A stretch of 64,000 nt of DNA from positions 33,423,453 to 33,487,452 of the forward strand of contig OY987306.1 in the NCBI GenBank assembly GCA_963920635.1. Reading direction: 5' to 3'. The number at the start of each line of letters is the position of its first letter. Within the stretch, counting starts at the first letter, position 1. Below the pieces are notes generated by a model. It made no database searches. It saw nothing but the letters and a program-made list of their open reading frames with translations, and had not been told where the DNA came from. The position numbers were made by a program, and so were the translations under genes. The DNA is from Pseudeuparius sepicola. Lineage: Eukaryota > Arthropoda > Insecta > Coleoptera > Anthribidae. Below, piece after piece: positions 23,801 through 38,800 of the stretch.

Positions 23801-26800
23801 AAAGCCTGTGAATAAAGAATCAAAGGAAGGAGTAAAAGCTCTATATTTTTTCGAGTTTTAAGTAAGTAATTTTGTAATTTAAATCACGATACACTTACCC
23901 ACGGTATGACATTGCGCATCCATATGCCAATCTCTGTCGCACCTTGTGACGTCAGTTGCGAATCAGAATTTAAATTGCTCCATATGTTTTACACAGCAAT
24001 TACTTTTTTATGGGTTTTTGATTATTTTAAACGTTTTCTTTTTGAATAAATGTGGTTAAAAATATGTAGATTATATTACTAGATAAATGAATGAATATTC
24101 TGTTGATAAAAAAACACATTTAATTTGATAATTATAATTTTACAAATAATTTGTTTTCTTTGCGTTTTAGCTAATCGTATGCATGCAAATAAAATTTATG
24201 TATATTTTGTTAAATTAACAGAATTTTTCTTTTAAAAGACCGTATATTGGTAGACAATAAAAAAATATCATATAGGTATCTAAATAATACATTTATCGTA
24301 AGTAAGGTAATCCTGAACTAAGTTTTGGCTTCTATCGACACAAACTCTCCATCGAAAAAAGTATTTTACAGATGACTTGTTATAGGCAAAGATATTGATA
24401 AATAAAATTGAAAGCCTTACCAAAAATATAACTTTGTCCTTCCAGTGTTTATGTCGGTTTATGTCAATTAAAGCCTTATTTACCAATTAATGCACACAAG
24501 CCTCGACACAAGCACAACCTGCACAACTAATGCTTAGTTTATAGCTAAACAACAAACAAAACAACATAATAAATAGTGAGTAAAATAGGGATCAAATAAT
24601 GATTCCCTTTATCCATAACAAAGGCTAATTTTTTATTGCACATATTTTATTTGCTGTATAAACCGGGCATAATAAACTCTGTTGAGTCCCCTATTTTTAA
24701 TGCTCTGTTCTATAAATAATCTGTTTCCTTACCAGATTATTGTCCTTGGGAAATCTATATCACTTAAAACTGTTCCGTTCCCTTACTGTTTCTATTATTA
24801 TTTGGACATACGCTGACTGCACATCCCGGCATTTTTGGCCTATTTCAAAGCACTGTCGAGCTGGACCATAGATAAAGGATTTATATAGCTGGACTGACGA
24901 TCAGTTAGTTGTTTACACTTTTTTCTTGATTCAAAATTAGAATTGCGAAAGAGCAGAAGATGTCAGTTTTGAAAATTCATCGGTATTTTTCCGTTCCATA
25001 AAGTAATTAAATGGGTTATGCTTGTGCGCATATGTGGTCCCTATTTTTCGAAAGTAGGCCACCAAGTCCGGTCATTTTCATACTTTATTTAGTAGACTGT
25101 GTATCTGCGAACTCTGAACAATGTGAAAATTTGGGCATTTGATTTGCATGTCGCGTATTTGGTTTCCACTTGCTTGCATTCGCATCGCGTTTCCGTTTAC
25201 GTCAGCAAGAATAATGCAGAAAGTTTTAGCTGTTTGTCGATACATACAACATGCAACGGGTATTTTCATGGATGTTGTAGATATATACAGGGCCATTCAA
25301 ACTCGGCATTATGGCCAAACGAAAAGCGCATAGTTCGAATGACCCTGTACACGCTTTAAAGTTGACAAGTGGCATACCTGACATGCGCACTGCGTTCTAC
25401 AGTCCAAGTTGAACGTCTCGCCGTGTTCGTAGGTCTTGTTGTAGACTACGCAAGGGACACCTGAAGATTCTGAAACAAAAAAAAAACTGTTGCATTGTCG
25501 TGTAGCAAACGAATTAAATTAATGTAACACGAAATTGACCTTTCGATATCAATGTCTGGAGGAGAACGAAGCACGTGTAATTCTCGACGTTCTCGCCAGA
25601 GTTTTGCCGCATTAGACGCTTGTTAAAACTTAATAAAATCAACCCCCCGAAATTCTGCAAACTTCCTCGAATTAAAATCGGATTATAGGGATTTAAAGCC
25701 CTCCTAAGCTTTTAGGATTTGGGCAAGGTTTGCTTAGAATATGGTAAGCTTGTGCGGAATAAAATTTTAAATCCCTGCCGCATTTTTAATTGATTATTTT
25801 TTCGTTGTATGTCAGGTATAGGTATTCTAGGGGAATAATTACCCCACATATTTTAAATAATTTAATGTTGAAGAATAAATGCTATTTATTGAGTATCGTA
25901 GTACAATTTTTGAAAGAACCGTGGCGTTGTCCGTTTAAAACCCATTTGTAAAACGTCTCGGAAGACAGACAGTAGTTTTAATTCCACTAAATAATGGTTG
26001 TATTCGTTTTTATATAAAATACTAGTTGTCCTCTTTTTGTCGCAATTCGTTTGTACAAAAACAACAACAACCATTTAAGAGTAAATCACAGCCGGCTCTA
26101 GGAAAGCCCTGAAGTTGACAAAGCTGGCAACATGGCTTTCGGGTCTGTGCGGCGTGGCCTGTCACTCCCTGTCAGTTGATTTTACAAGAAATTTACCAGA
26201 ATTAATTTGTGTAGTGCGGGTAGTGCTATCGTCGCCAGATTGCTACGACGAGGCAGTGTGTCTCTGGGTGGAAACAGACAGCCCGAAGTGCTGGCGACAG
26301 CTTTTGGCAAAATGGCATAAAGAATTAACGCAGAAAGTTGCTTTTATAAATTTGTTTTGTTTGTGAAAAAAATGAAACATTTCACTAAAAGTTCGAAGTG
26401 AAGAATCGTTGCTTTACAATTTCAAACCTCAAGATGCCTAGAAAATTTAAGAATAAAATGATTAAGGACCAATTGTATAAACAAACTAAAGTACCCTTTA
26501 AAATTAAAGGAGTTTTCTAACAATTCAACCATTATTTAGTATTGTTGCAAAAGTTTATTTACCTAATGTTAAAGTCAAAAGATAATTTAGTTGGTATTAT
26601 GAAATTGATCCCATAACTGCCATTTCAATCAGAAGAGATTACTCTCCTTCACAACATGCTGTTGTCTGTTCGCTTGTTGATTATATTTTTATGAAAATTT
26701 AACTATAAGGGAAGATAGGTAATCATTATTTGCCTGATGGCGCACTTTGCGAAAAATTCTTACAAAAATTCGACTTACAACAAGATGTAGTCCCCTCTAT

Positions 26801-29800
26801 TTGCCCAAATTTACCATATTATTTGTTGAAAATGTACCTATCCACACCAGGAATCGTACTTATCTTATTATAAATACTTATACTTCTGTGTATATTTTGT
26901 TACTTGTTACTGCTTTTATTGTATGTTAAACAAACGTACCTACTTACTTAGGTACCCAATTATTGAAACAAAGTTCACAAATATATCTAATTATAATTAA
27001 AAAGAGGGTTCAACATTTATTAGAAAAGATAAACTAAGCCAAAGTGCAGACTGCTCTATACTACATAGACCCATTGAACCGCCCCACTGCGGCGTTGCCA
27101 CATGTTTGCAGGGGCTTGTAAGCTTGAGAAGGTTGTGAGTAAACTATTATTATGTTTATGTTGTATCCTTGTATAAACAAGGGTTGTATCTATCGGCCTT
27201 TGCAGGACCCGCGCATTTTATTTTAGAAAAGCGGGCGAAGCAGAATGATTTATACAAAGTATACACATCACGGGCGTAGCCAGGATTTAGTTTTGGGGGG
27301 GGGGGTTTAGTTTGAGAAGTAAATAAAACAACAAAAATATACTTACATGAAATTTAATATCTATATATTCATCCGAAAAACTACGACATATTTATAAAGT
27401 TCTTAACTTTAAATGAAATGGATAAATTAATTTCGTTCCTCTGCGCTAAATCTAAAACCATTAAAGAAGAAATCTTCGGCTTTTTCTTTTAAATATATCC
27501 ACTACTTCATCTGCATGAATTTCTGTTCCATAGTGAATGTTCATTAGAGCCAAACCATTAAGTCTGTTTTCACTTGTAGTGTTTCGTCAATAGTTTTTCA
27601 GTCTCCTTAGGCTCGAGAAAGACCTTTCTGGGGTAGCAGTGGATACAGGAATGGTAGCCAAGATTTGTAGTAATGTGTAAATATTAGGATAAAGGTTTTT
27701 ATCGCACATATCTAGGCATTCCAAACTAGATTTCGGGGTAGGCAGTCTTCTTATCAGCATGCAAGGTAGCTGAAGCTTTGATAGCTAAATCCAAATTTGT
27801 TTCTTTATTAGAAACCCCTTGACCTTGACTACACCACTTTTTCCAGTAGTCCATACCTTTAAGTTTATCACCCTTCCTTTTTTTCCCCTCCATTTTTCGA
27901 CAGTAATAATGATTCACGTATCTATCCTTAACAAGGTCATCGAATAACAGCGCACTAAAATTACTCACTTACACGGTACACTTAATTCTCTTCACTATTC
28001 GTTCACCACTTTTCACTTTTATTCGCTTCGAGTTCGCATGGAACAATACTGCCGTAAGCGCGGTCACGCGCCGCGGCGCCGCTTATGTAGCAGCCCAGTA
28101 GCCGTCCAGAAACTTCCACGAACTTCCACAAAGTTCCGCTCATTTCGACCGAGGGGCGTGGCGAATAATCGAGAAACAACGCAAAGTGTCCCTACAATAC
28201 AAAATAGTTCGGCTGCAACTGCGTCTGCCTCTCGTCAAAAGATGACGTCAGTGATATGTACACACCATATGTGGGAAACTGGCATTAAAGTTGACAGTTG
28301 ACACAAAGTGAATGGTTTATAAATAATAACCCACGGAATTAAAATTATTTTTTGAAAATTGTAAAGAAAATACGTACCTACTTTGGCAAGTAGGTAGGTA
28401 CTTGCTTATCAACCAATAACTGTCCAATAAAATTAATTGGTACCTACTTTTATGAACATTTCGCGCGACAATCTTTTTGATTCACAAAAACTTGCCGTAA
28501 TTTGGCATTGAGTCATCTTTGGACTAAAGACTAAAGTAATCTTTAAAAAGTAGGTACTCGACAGAAAACTTCGATATTTCTTGCCACGTTTGTTTTTATC
28601 AAATAACGAAACGAGAGCCCGTCGTTTTTCCAAGATTTCATTGGAGAAAATGCAAAAGATCAAAGAGACTTGAGGCAGATGCCATCATCTCTGAATATTT
28701 GCTTAGCAACGCAAATACAAGAACGAATATTTTCGCCTCATTATGCGCGAAGGGTAGATGGGGATCTGTTTAAATTTTGCGAAATAAGTTATAAATAAAT
28801 TTAAATTGCTGGCGGATTTTTTTTTTCATTTTCACAACACTAGTTGTTGTGAGCTCACTCCAGAGAGTGTTGAAAATGCATAAGTTTAGACCATATTGTT
28901 ATCTGTCAGTTCAAAAACAATAAAAATGAAAGGCGTTTAGTGTTGGAGAGGCAAGCGGAAAATGATCAGTTTGTAGGTGCGTATTTTTATCACTTGTGAA
29001 TTATCGTATGTAATATCACAAGTGCCGGAAATTTTATCGATAATTGTTTTCAAAAGCGTTATTTTGCCTAGAAAGATCACAAGTATAAATTGGTCTTTTA
29101 TTTTATCCCAATTTTTACCAGTGGTTTTGCTAATGGGCAAAATAGCGCTTGAGAATAAACTTATTTAGAAAAATTTCCGGCACGAGTTCTATTTGTCTAG
29201 ATTATTTCACGAATACGATTTATTAATTTCTGTATTGATTTTTTTCTATATTTACATTTCTAAAACGACTCATTTTGAACGAGTTTATTGACAGCTTCGA
29301 ATGTACCGTTCGAGTAAACAAACATGACGCTTGGATATCCAAGGCAAATGCGATTATACCTACACCCTGTTGACGTTGGTTTATATTCTGAATGTGTCAT
29401 AAATTTAAACGGAGACGGAGGTCTAATAACAAGAATTTAGCAGTGTAAAAGTTATATAAATTAATTGATACAATGCTTAATAATACCGCAATATAATTTA
29501 TAAGCTGCAAAATTTAGAACAGTGTGAAACACACAAACTTTAAGAAGTACGTGTTTGTATCCAACAGATTCGCGGTTGTTAAGCAACGAAGTGATAATTG
29601 CACAAGTGGTATTACCGCGATAATTTGCACAAGTGCAATTATCGCTAGCAGAGGCATATGATTGGTTGGATTTTTATGGAAGGAGCTACCTTATTGGATG
29701 CAAGCAGTATGAGGGAAATAATCACTATAAATATTACACTATACTACTACTAGACATTACTATCGTTCTATTACTACTCCTACGGTTATTACTATTACAG

Positions 29801-32800
29801 ATTTTATATTGTGAACTGATGAAGCCACTTTTACAACATGTGGCCTTTTTAATAGAAGAAACACTCACTATTGGTCATCAGAAAATACACCACAGTTACA
29901 GTTTATTTCAATTCAACGACAAGATCGAACTTCAATACATGTTTGGTGTGGTATTTTTCGGAATCGCATAATTGGTTCAGTATTTTTTGAAGGTGGTTTA
30001 ACTGGGCTAAAATATTTATACAGCTCTTAAGAGGATTAATTTCTGATCTATTGAATCAATTTAATGAGCCGAATATTGTTTGGCAACAAGATATGCTCCA
30101 GCACATAAATCAAATGCTGTCAAGAGGTATTTAGATGATACTTTTGTAGAGTGGATTGGTTCAAATGGAACTATTTTATGGCCTGCCAGAAGCCCAGACT
30201 TGACCCCAGTCGATTTCTTTCTGTGGGCCACTTTTAAGGACCGGGTATATGCGGAAAAGTCAAATAATATCAACCAAGTTAAAGAAAAACTATCTCAGGA
30301 GATCAGAGAGACGAACGAGGCAGGTATCGTGGCTAACTACAAGAGAAAAGAATGTCTGCTCTCTGGGTTGGACGAAATGGAAGCATTATAGAGAACCTTC
30401 TATAATTTAATTTAATTCTTAATAAAGTAGCGCGTCATGGTTCCATCCATAAATATGCCTTTTATAAACTTATGCAAAATTTCCACAGCAGTATCGGCTT
30501 TGTTGAATAATTTTCAGTATATTAGGAGCGAAGCTGGGCACCAAAATTGACTCACGAGGCCGAAGGCCGAGTGTGGCAATAAGACAAGGTGGTGTCGCAC
30601 GATGCACGAATTTGTGCAAACTACTAAAGCAAACATATAACATATTCATATCGTCGAAACCAGAAAAATGCGTAGATTTCGTAAATCGATAAATATACAG
30701 GGAGTTCCATCTAAAAAACATACGTTTGGTTAAGGGGAGAATGTTATGTGAATAACCCTGTGCTACAGCCCATCTGTAGTGCGATCTTCAGTTGTTTCGA
30801 TTCCGTGTCATCTTCAGCACCTGCTGTATTGTACAGTTGGCGTCAGACGAAACCGAACGACGTAAAGTTATTTTCTAGATACTTTTGGGGTAATAATACC
30901 CAAAATCCATTCAATAAACAAGGGATTCAAGCTCAGACCGAGGGAAGAAGCGTCCGACGAACGCGACGTTGCCAAATGTTAGAACAGAATCCAAATATTC
31001 CAAGGATATGAATTTTTAGCGTTCGGTTTCGTCTGACGCCAACCGTACCATGGCCAACTCGATTACGTTTTTATTCTTCCACAGCCAACCTTGAGGTACG
31101 AAAGTCGGTGGCCGTTTATGCCTTCCACTTTTTGTGTTTTTAGGGTCGTTTTCGTGTTTCCCCCCGAGCAGTTTTCGCTGAGAAAATATAATTCTCGCTA
31201 TCGCGAGACTGCGAGGAAACGGCGCAAACAGAATTGGTTTTAAATTTCACTTAGTTACGTTTTATCAAATCTTGGAAAGCGCCGCTCTGCTGCTTTCGCA
31301 TCCAGTTGCTCATTTAATAAAGATCCATTCGTTTCGGTAGACGCTGCCCCGTTTCTCCATTGTACAATATACAATATCAGCCAGAAGCAAGAAGAAATCT
31401 ACGATAGCCATGAACAAAAATATATATTTCGGTTTCATTATACCTTCATTGAATAGAGCACAAAATTAGCTTTGCAAATATGTAAGACACTTTGTGGTTA
31501 TCTCTTACCGTTTTCGAGCAAACGTCAAAAGTGTCAACAAAATAGGTTAGGTACGGCATCTTGAAATATGTTTTTTGGCTATAACTTTTTTGTTTGGCGT
31601 TCGATTATTTGCTTCTAAACGGCATTAGATTCCTTGAACAAAACCACAACACAACGTTTCTTCAATCGTGAGTTTATCTCAAAAATTACGTAATAAATCG
31701 AAACTGTATTTTTGTCGCAATCGGTTCGCAGTGAAATTCGTCCCGATTCCAAACCAAACCGACTTCGAAACTCCTCGAAGCCCCAAAACGGAAAGTTTTC
31801 ACGGGGATCGTGTTCCTCGGAAAAGTCGAATTGCCCCGAGATTCCAAGGGTCGATTCAAAACTTCACAACTTGGCCCCTATCTATGAATTCCCAAAACAA
31901 ACGTAAAGTTTTATGTAAACAGGTGGCCCCTTGGAGTCTGGACTTTCGCCCTTCAAAGTTGAAAGTTAAACTACGATCTAGAAGAAAATAAGTACGCATT
32001 TTCGTATACCTCATCCTCAATTACAAAGAACAAACATAGTTAGGTACTTCCAGGGACTCTTTAAAATAAGGGAACCCAGCATTTCTATTGCAAAGTGAGG
32101 CCTATTCTTTCCTCGTCCTAATGGTCTCAGTGATGCCAAGTATGCAATTTTATTGGAGAATCTATGAATATAACAGGTACTTTGATTGTTAGCAAAAATT
32201 AATAATGGTTTCCATGATTTCTGAAAATAGACTTGACAATGTTGTGTCTACAAGTGCAGAATATGGCAACTGTCAAATAAAACAAATTTATTTTATAGTT
32301 GAAATTGATTTCCAGCACTTATTTCCACGAATTTAAGTAATAAGTATGGTAAGTCAGTAGTGCCGATTTTGCTTATTTAAGAATTTGTCGCTATTGCACC
32401 TTGTTACCAGGTTCCTCAATCCATTTGTAATATGTATACCTACTCGAACTTTCCCTTGTTGAATGTATCTACCCAAAGAACTTTCACAGATTTGGGGAAG
32501 GACTAATAAGATTAGGTCTAGTAGTTCTAATGATGGTAGCTTTTCTCGGTGTTCATCATAAAATTTTTGTAATTTTATTTCTCTCCCATAGGACCTCACA
32601 AACTTAAAATAAACTTGTAGACGTAGATAAAAACTCTTTAAAAAAAGACCTGACTGAAAAGCTATATACCTGCTTAATAATTTAAAATTTTCGAAATACG
32701 ATTTGTTTTGAACTACCTACTTATACATAATGCCCACATAATGGGAATTGTAGGATTACTAAAGGTGATAGAGGAAAAATCTGGTTGCAATTATTGGGAC

Positions 32801-35800
32801 TACTACAGGCGGCCGCATTACCTTTAATTGACACATCTGAGTATCTGGAAGTTAGAAAAGTTAAAAATTGTGAATTATGATGGGAAATATTTTGCCTCCT
32901 TTAGAATCTATGGCACTGGCATGTTACATAAAACCTGATGGCAGTTGGATACTGATATATAACATAACCTTGTATCAGCCCCCTTGTGGTCTCCTTGGAG
33001 TCAACAGAAAACAAACTTCCTCTCAAGGCTTCACTTTTCCTATGTGATAGACTGTGACATGCTGGGTCCCCTTATTTTTAAGAGTCCCTGATTTCCACGT
33101 ATCTCACACATGTACAGGGTGCCAATTAGCAAAACGTGAAGGGCAAAGTAGAATATCCGGCCAATATTCAATTTTAAAAAGTAAATTTGTTCACATGGTC
33201 AATAAGAATGTTATTTTTATTTTCTTATGTTCTGCGTGCTTCAGGAGTTATGCCAGGTTTTTATGAAACACCCTGTATAAAGGAAACCACACGTTTGCTT
33301 TCTAAAATCCCAAATATAACCTAATATTTTGAAGGCCTATAGACACTATATCATTTGTACCAAATTTCGTTCGAATGTATTACCTGAAATATGGCTTTTC
33401 ATTGGAAATGTATTACTTCCATCAAAGCAATGTTTTTTTCCAGATAACACAAACGGAAAACCCTCAAGCCCCCTGCGACGGGTATAGGTTTTCCCCCATT
33501 TCAAAATTGCCTTTATACACGGCGATTCTCAAATAAAGCGTATCCTTTCAGCTCACCCTCGAAATATTTAAACATTCAATTCGTGTTTCTTACATAACAA
33601 ACGTACCTCTGCATATTCCTTCACTGTCACCATGAAGATACTTGCATTCGAGACCTTTCTGAAGGTCGCAAGGCTTGTCTTCACCGCATGGTTCGCCAAC
33701 TTGTCTCGGACATTCTCCACAGGCAGTGCAATCCTTTTGAGATATGGGGCACGTGCACGGATTTGGACATCCCACTTCTGAAGTATCCTGGAAGATAATG
33801 GCTTGGTTTAACTGTAATTTGTCTCTAAAATATGTACTTACAACACGGGCGTAGCCAAGGGGGGGGGTTTCGGGGGTTCAAACCCCCCCCCCCGAAATAA
33901 GCAAAATATTACCTAATATTATACCGAAAAAATACGAGGAGTGAAGAGTTAAATTATTATTACGTTTGAATATATGTAGTAATAGTAGCGCCTAGCGCCA
34001 TCTTTTGACGAGAGGCAGACGCAGTTGCAGCCGAACTATTTTGTATTGTAGGGACACTTTGCGTTGTTTCTCGATTATTCGCCACGCCCCTCGGTCGAAA
34101 TGAGCGGAACTTTGTGGAAGTTCGTGGAAGTTTCTGGACGGCTACTGGGCTGCTACATAAGCGGCGCCGCGGCGCGTGACCGCGCTTACGGCAGTATTGT
34201 TCCATGCGAACTCGAAGCGAATAAAAGTGAAAAGTGGTGAACGAATAGTGAAGAGAATTAAGTGTACCGTGTAAGTGAGTAATTTTAGTGCGCTGTTATT
34301 CGATGACCTTGTTAAGGATAGATACGTGAATCATTATTACTGTCGAAAAATGGAGGGGAAAAAAAGGAAGGGTGATAAACTTAAAGGTATGGACTACTGG
34401 AAAAAGTGGTGTAGTCAAGGTCAAGGGGTTTCTAATAAAGAAACAAATTTGGATTTAGCTATCAAAGCTTCAGCTACCTTGCATGCTGATAAGAAGACTG
34501 CCTACCCCGAAATCTAGTTTGGAATGCCTAGATATGTGCGATAAAAACCTTTATCCTAATATTTACACATTACTACAAATCTTGGCTACCATTCCTGTAT
34601 CCACTGCTACCCCAGAAAGGTCTTTCTCGAGCCTAAGGAGACTGAAAAACTATTTACGAAACACTACAAGTGAAAACAGACTTAATGGTTAATGAACATT
34701 CACTATGGAACAGAAATTCATGCAGATGAAGTAGTGGATATATTTAAAAGAAAAAGCCGAAGATTTCTTCTTTAATGGTTTTAGATTTAGCGCAGAGGAA
34801 CGAAATTAATTTATCCATTTCATTTAAAGTTAAGAACTCTATAAATATGTCGTAGTTTTTCGGATGAATATATAGATATTAAATTTCATGTAAGTATATT
34901 TTTGTTGTTTTATTTACTTCTCAAACTAAACCCCCCCCAAAACTAAATCCTGGCTACGCCCGTGATATGGCCATACTTAGAAATCAAACGAAAATCTAAA
35001 ACGAACTGTGTTCTAAATTAAGTCTTCTAAAAGGACCTAATTCTGGGCTGAAAAAAATGCGAAGGAAAACATATAAAAAGTTGCCATCCCTTTGCTATCA
35101 GCGCCCGTGATTTATTTTCTATCCCAAAGGACCCTCTGGCGCTTATTGTGATTTACAGGGCAATCATTTTTTTCGGACCACGACGTTTAATTTCTTATTT
35201 ATAAGCGTATAACTGCCATTAATTTCTTTTTGGAGATGTTATACGTTGGTGGCAGAGAAAGGGATGTATCGAGTAAATAGAGAAGTATATAGGGACAGCA
35301 TTTTCTAAAGAATCAAATACGATTGTCGTAAGTCGATACTATAATTAATTTAGAAAACATTTTCGGGGTTGGGCAAATAAATTTCCTCAGATAAACGCCC
35401 AGACTGGTGTCGGATTCGGAGTTTTTAATGAAGGCGCCAAAGCAAAGACCAGGGGGACAGCCGATAAAAATCGAGAGGGGATATAATTAGAAAAAAAGAA
35501 GCGGAATTAAAAAGTTTTAAATTTTCAGGCTTTTTAATTGAATCGGCGAACAGCTGTTTCGGGGTATTTGTTTTCTGGCATCATAAAGAGAACGAGAATT
35601 GCATAATGGAAAGAATAATTTGTTAATTGAATACCAAATTCAACTTAAAACACCCTGTATTTTGAAGGAAGAATGCCAAAAAAATCACGTGGATTTTGTG
35701 ATGACCATTTTTTTGTAAACACTCTCTATATGCATTATAATTTTTTGTGTACGCGTTAATCTTTGCGTTTCTATAAAACATTTAAATGGTTAAACTCAAA

Positions 35801-38800
35801 ATAAATATTATTTTTACTAACTATATGTACAGTGTAGTCATTTAAGTGTGCAACATATGGGACTTTGTTTTATTAATTGCACAACCAAAAAACAGACATT
35901 GCCGAAAGTTGATGCATGTTCAGTAATCATATTAGGTGCACTTAGAATAGTTGCAAGTTAAACAGCATACAGGTTAGGTCAAAAAATATAAAAATTGCAC
36001 ACGAGTAAATAAAGTACCCTTATTTCAAAAAATTCAGCAAAAGGTTATTAAGAAAAGTTGTTTAGAATTAAAAGCTATGCCTAAATACCAAAACATAGAC
36101 TCCTAAGAAAAAAAAATTCGTCCATTAATTTCCAGTTTCTTAATAAACATTTAATATAAAAATGTTGCACCTTAAACGAGAGTTTTTAAGTATACACATT
36201 TTTATTACTAATGTTGTACCTTGTTCAGAATAATTTTTGCGAAATTTTAAACTTTTGTTTAATATCGTTGCAACAAACATGAAGTTTGTGATGCCCTAAA
36301 AAATTAAAAATCTAAGTTAATTTTACAAATATGCTTGAATTTGAACAAAGTTATGCAAAATTGATATAATTTTGATTGGTTTATGAAATTGTTTAGGGTG
36401 AATATTAAAACATTTTTTTAGGAAATTATTGTTTTTCAAAAAATATATTTCTTTTTCTTAGGAGGCCATGTTTTGGTATTTAGGCATAACTTTTAATTTT
36501 AGACAACTTTTATTAATAACATTTTGCTGAATTTTGTGAAATAAGGGTACTTTACTCTTGTACAATTTTTATATTTTTTGACTTACCCTGTATGCAGTTT
36601 GACTTGCAACCATTCTAAGTGCGCCAAATATGATTATCGAACATGTACCAACTTTCGGGAGAATTTGTATTTTCGTTGTGAAAAAAATCGAATCGTAGTT
36701 ATAAAAGAACTTTTCTCGCTCAATAGGTCGTTTTGAAAAAAACGCATCGTAAACAAGGGTGCATTAACCGAGTAATTTACAGTACGGTCCTGTGACGAAA
36801 CTAATAGCCATAAATCCTGAGCCCAGCTTTAGAATTATTGGGCGGTTAGGCTAGATAGCAGAGCCTGTACGCCTGCTAGATTTATTAAATTTTTGGGTTG
36901 TTTATTGCCGGCCATATGCTGTCGAAATTTGCGTATAATAGGGGCAGATAATACATTGCGGATGATAGATCTGTTGTTCGGGTAGACTGATCAGTGGTTT
37001 TGTCGATTTTATAAGGAAGAATAAGTTCATATATTTATAACATCTCTGAAATATTCTTGACTTTGTTTACATATACAATTATAATAGCCCACCTAATTAA
37101 CTGAAATAGGTATGTGTGTGTGTTGCGTATAGTGTCCTCTAAATAAACAAATCTAATTTTCGTATCCCATACATTTTGACACTCAATAACAATAATTCTT
37201 GAAAAGCCATTTAAAAAAAGCGACATAGCCGCAAAAAACGACCACGCTTCGTTATAAAATGTTGGCTGCAAATAACTTGTGAAATAGATTCAATCTAGGG
37301 AAATATATTTCTGCAGTTGGGAATAGATGCGATTTATAGGAAATATAAATAATACACTGCTGTTATTTTAGGGTTTAAATATGTTTGCGTGTGTTTTTCC
37401 TCAACGGTCATTTATTTGCAAATATAGTTTTAGGGGTAATAATTATTATAAGGTATGAACTGGCCATTTTCACTGAATAGAAACCAGAGAACTAGAGAGA
37501 GGAGAATGCCCTTGGACCAGAGATATAGAGGTAGGGAGAATAAAAGTCAAGCTCCGCGAACCTCGTAATCACGTGGGCCGCCATTTTCTAAGTTAACCTT
37601 ACAGGGGATAGTTAATATTTTTTTAGTATATTACCAGGGTCGCTTATAAAATAAATATAAATAAAATGAACTTATAGATCAACGCATATAAATTAATGTT
37701 AATGGAGAACATTGCAAAATCGAGTTGAAGTGTGAAATGTTATGTCAACGTTCACGTCTGAAGTCAAACAGTTTCAAACCTTCAAAACACTGCAAAAACA
37801 GTACAAATAATACTTATAATAATATAAATCCTAAAAGTTAAAAATATAGATTTTGTTGTGACATTGTGAGGGTTTGGAATGTTTTGGTCAACCTCAAAAC
37901 ATTTCGGTTATGTAAAAACACACAACACACAACCCTAAGTAGATTCGTGAATGCATTGTCAGAAGTTCACGTTTACATTATCTGGCTGCACTTCAACTCT
38001 AATAATTCAATGTTTTCATTGGTCGAACTTCAGAAGTTATAAGTTGACGACCTTCTTAGGAAAATGTTACGGTACCTATAGCATACTGGGGCATACCTAA
38101 TATTATGTTATGTTTATATTAATTGCCTTGTCTATTTATAATATCTTTCAACTTCTTAAGTCCTTTCTGATACAGCTATGAATGGAAATTTTCTATTATT
38201 TTTACCAGGGAATCTTTAAAATAAGGGGACCCAGCATGTCACAGTCTATCACATATCGGAAAAGTGAAGCCTTGAGGGGAAGTTTGTTTTCTGTCAAGGT
38301 AATGCGGCCGCCTGTAGTAGTACCAATAATTGCAACCAAATTTTTCCTGTATCACCATTAGTAATCCTGCAATTCCCATTGCGTGGGCATTACGTATAAG
38401 TAGGTAGTTCAAAACAAAAATCGTATTTCGTAAATTTAAAATTATTCAGCAGGTAGCTTCAGGTCTTTTTTTAAAGAGTTTTTATCTACGTCTACAAGTT
38501 TATTTTAAGTTTGTGAGGTACCTTGGGAGAGAAATAATATTACAAAAATTTTATAATGAACACCGAGAAAAACTACATGATTAGAACAACTGGGCCTAAT
38601 CTTATTAGTCCATCCCGAAATCTGTGAAAGTTTTTTGGGTAGATACATTCAACAAGGGAAGAAAGTTCAATTACACATATTACAAATGGATTGAGGAACC
38701 TGGTAACAAGGTGCAATAGCGACAAATTCTTAAACAAGCAAAATCGGCACTACTGACTTACCATACTTATTACTTAAATTCGTGGAAATAATTGCTGGAA

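Noticed and set aside
31668..31991. 107-codon plus-strand frame in CCN intron 2
   Set aside because: No domain or splice support; codon content looks random.
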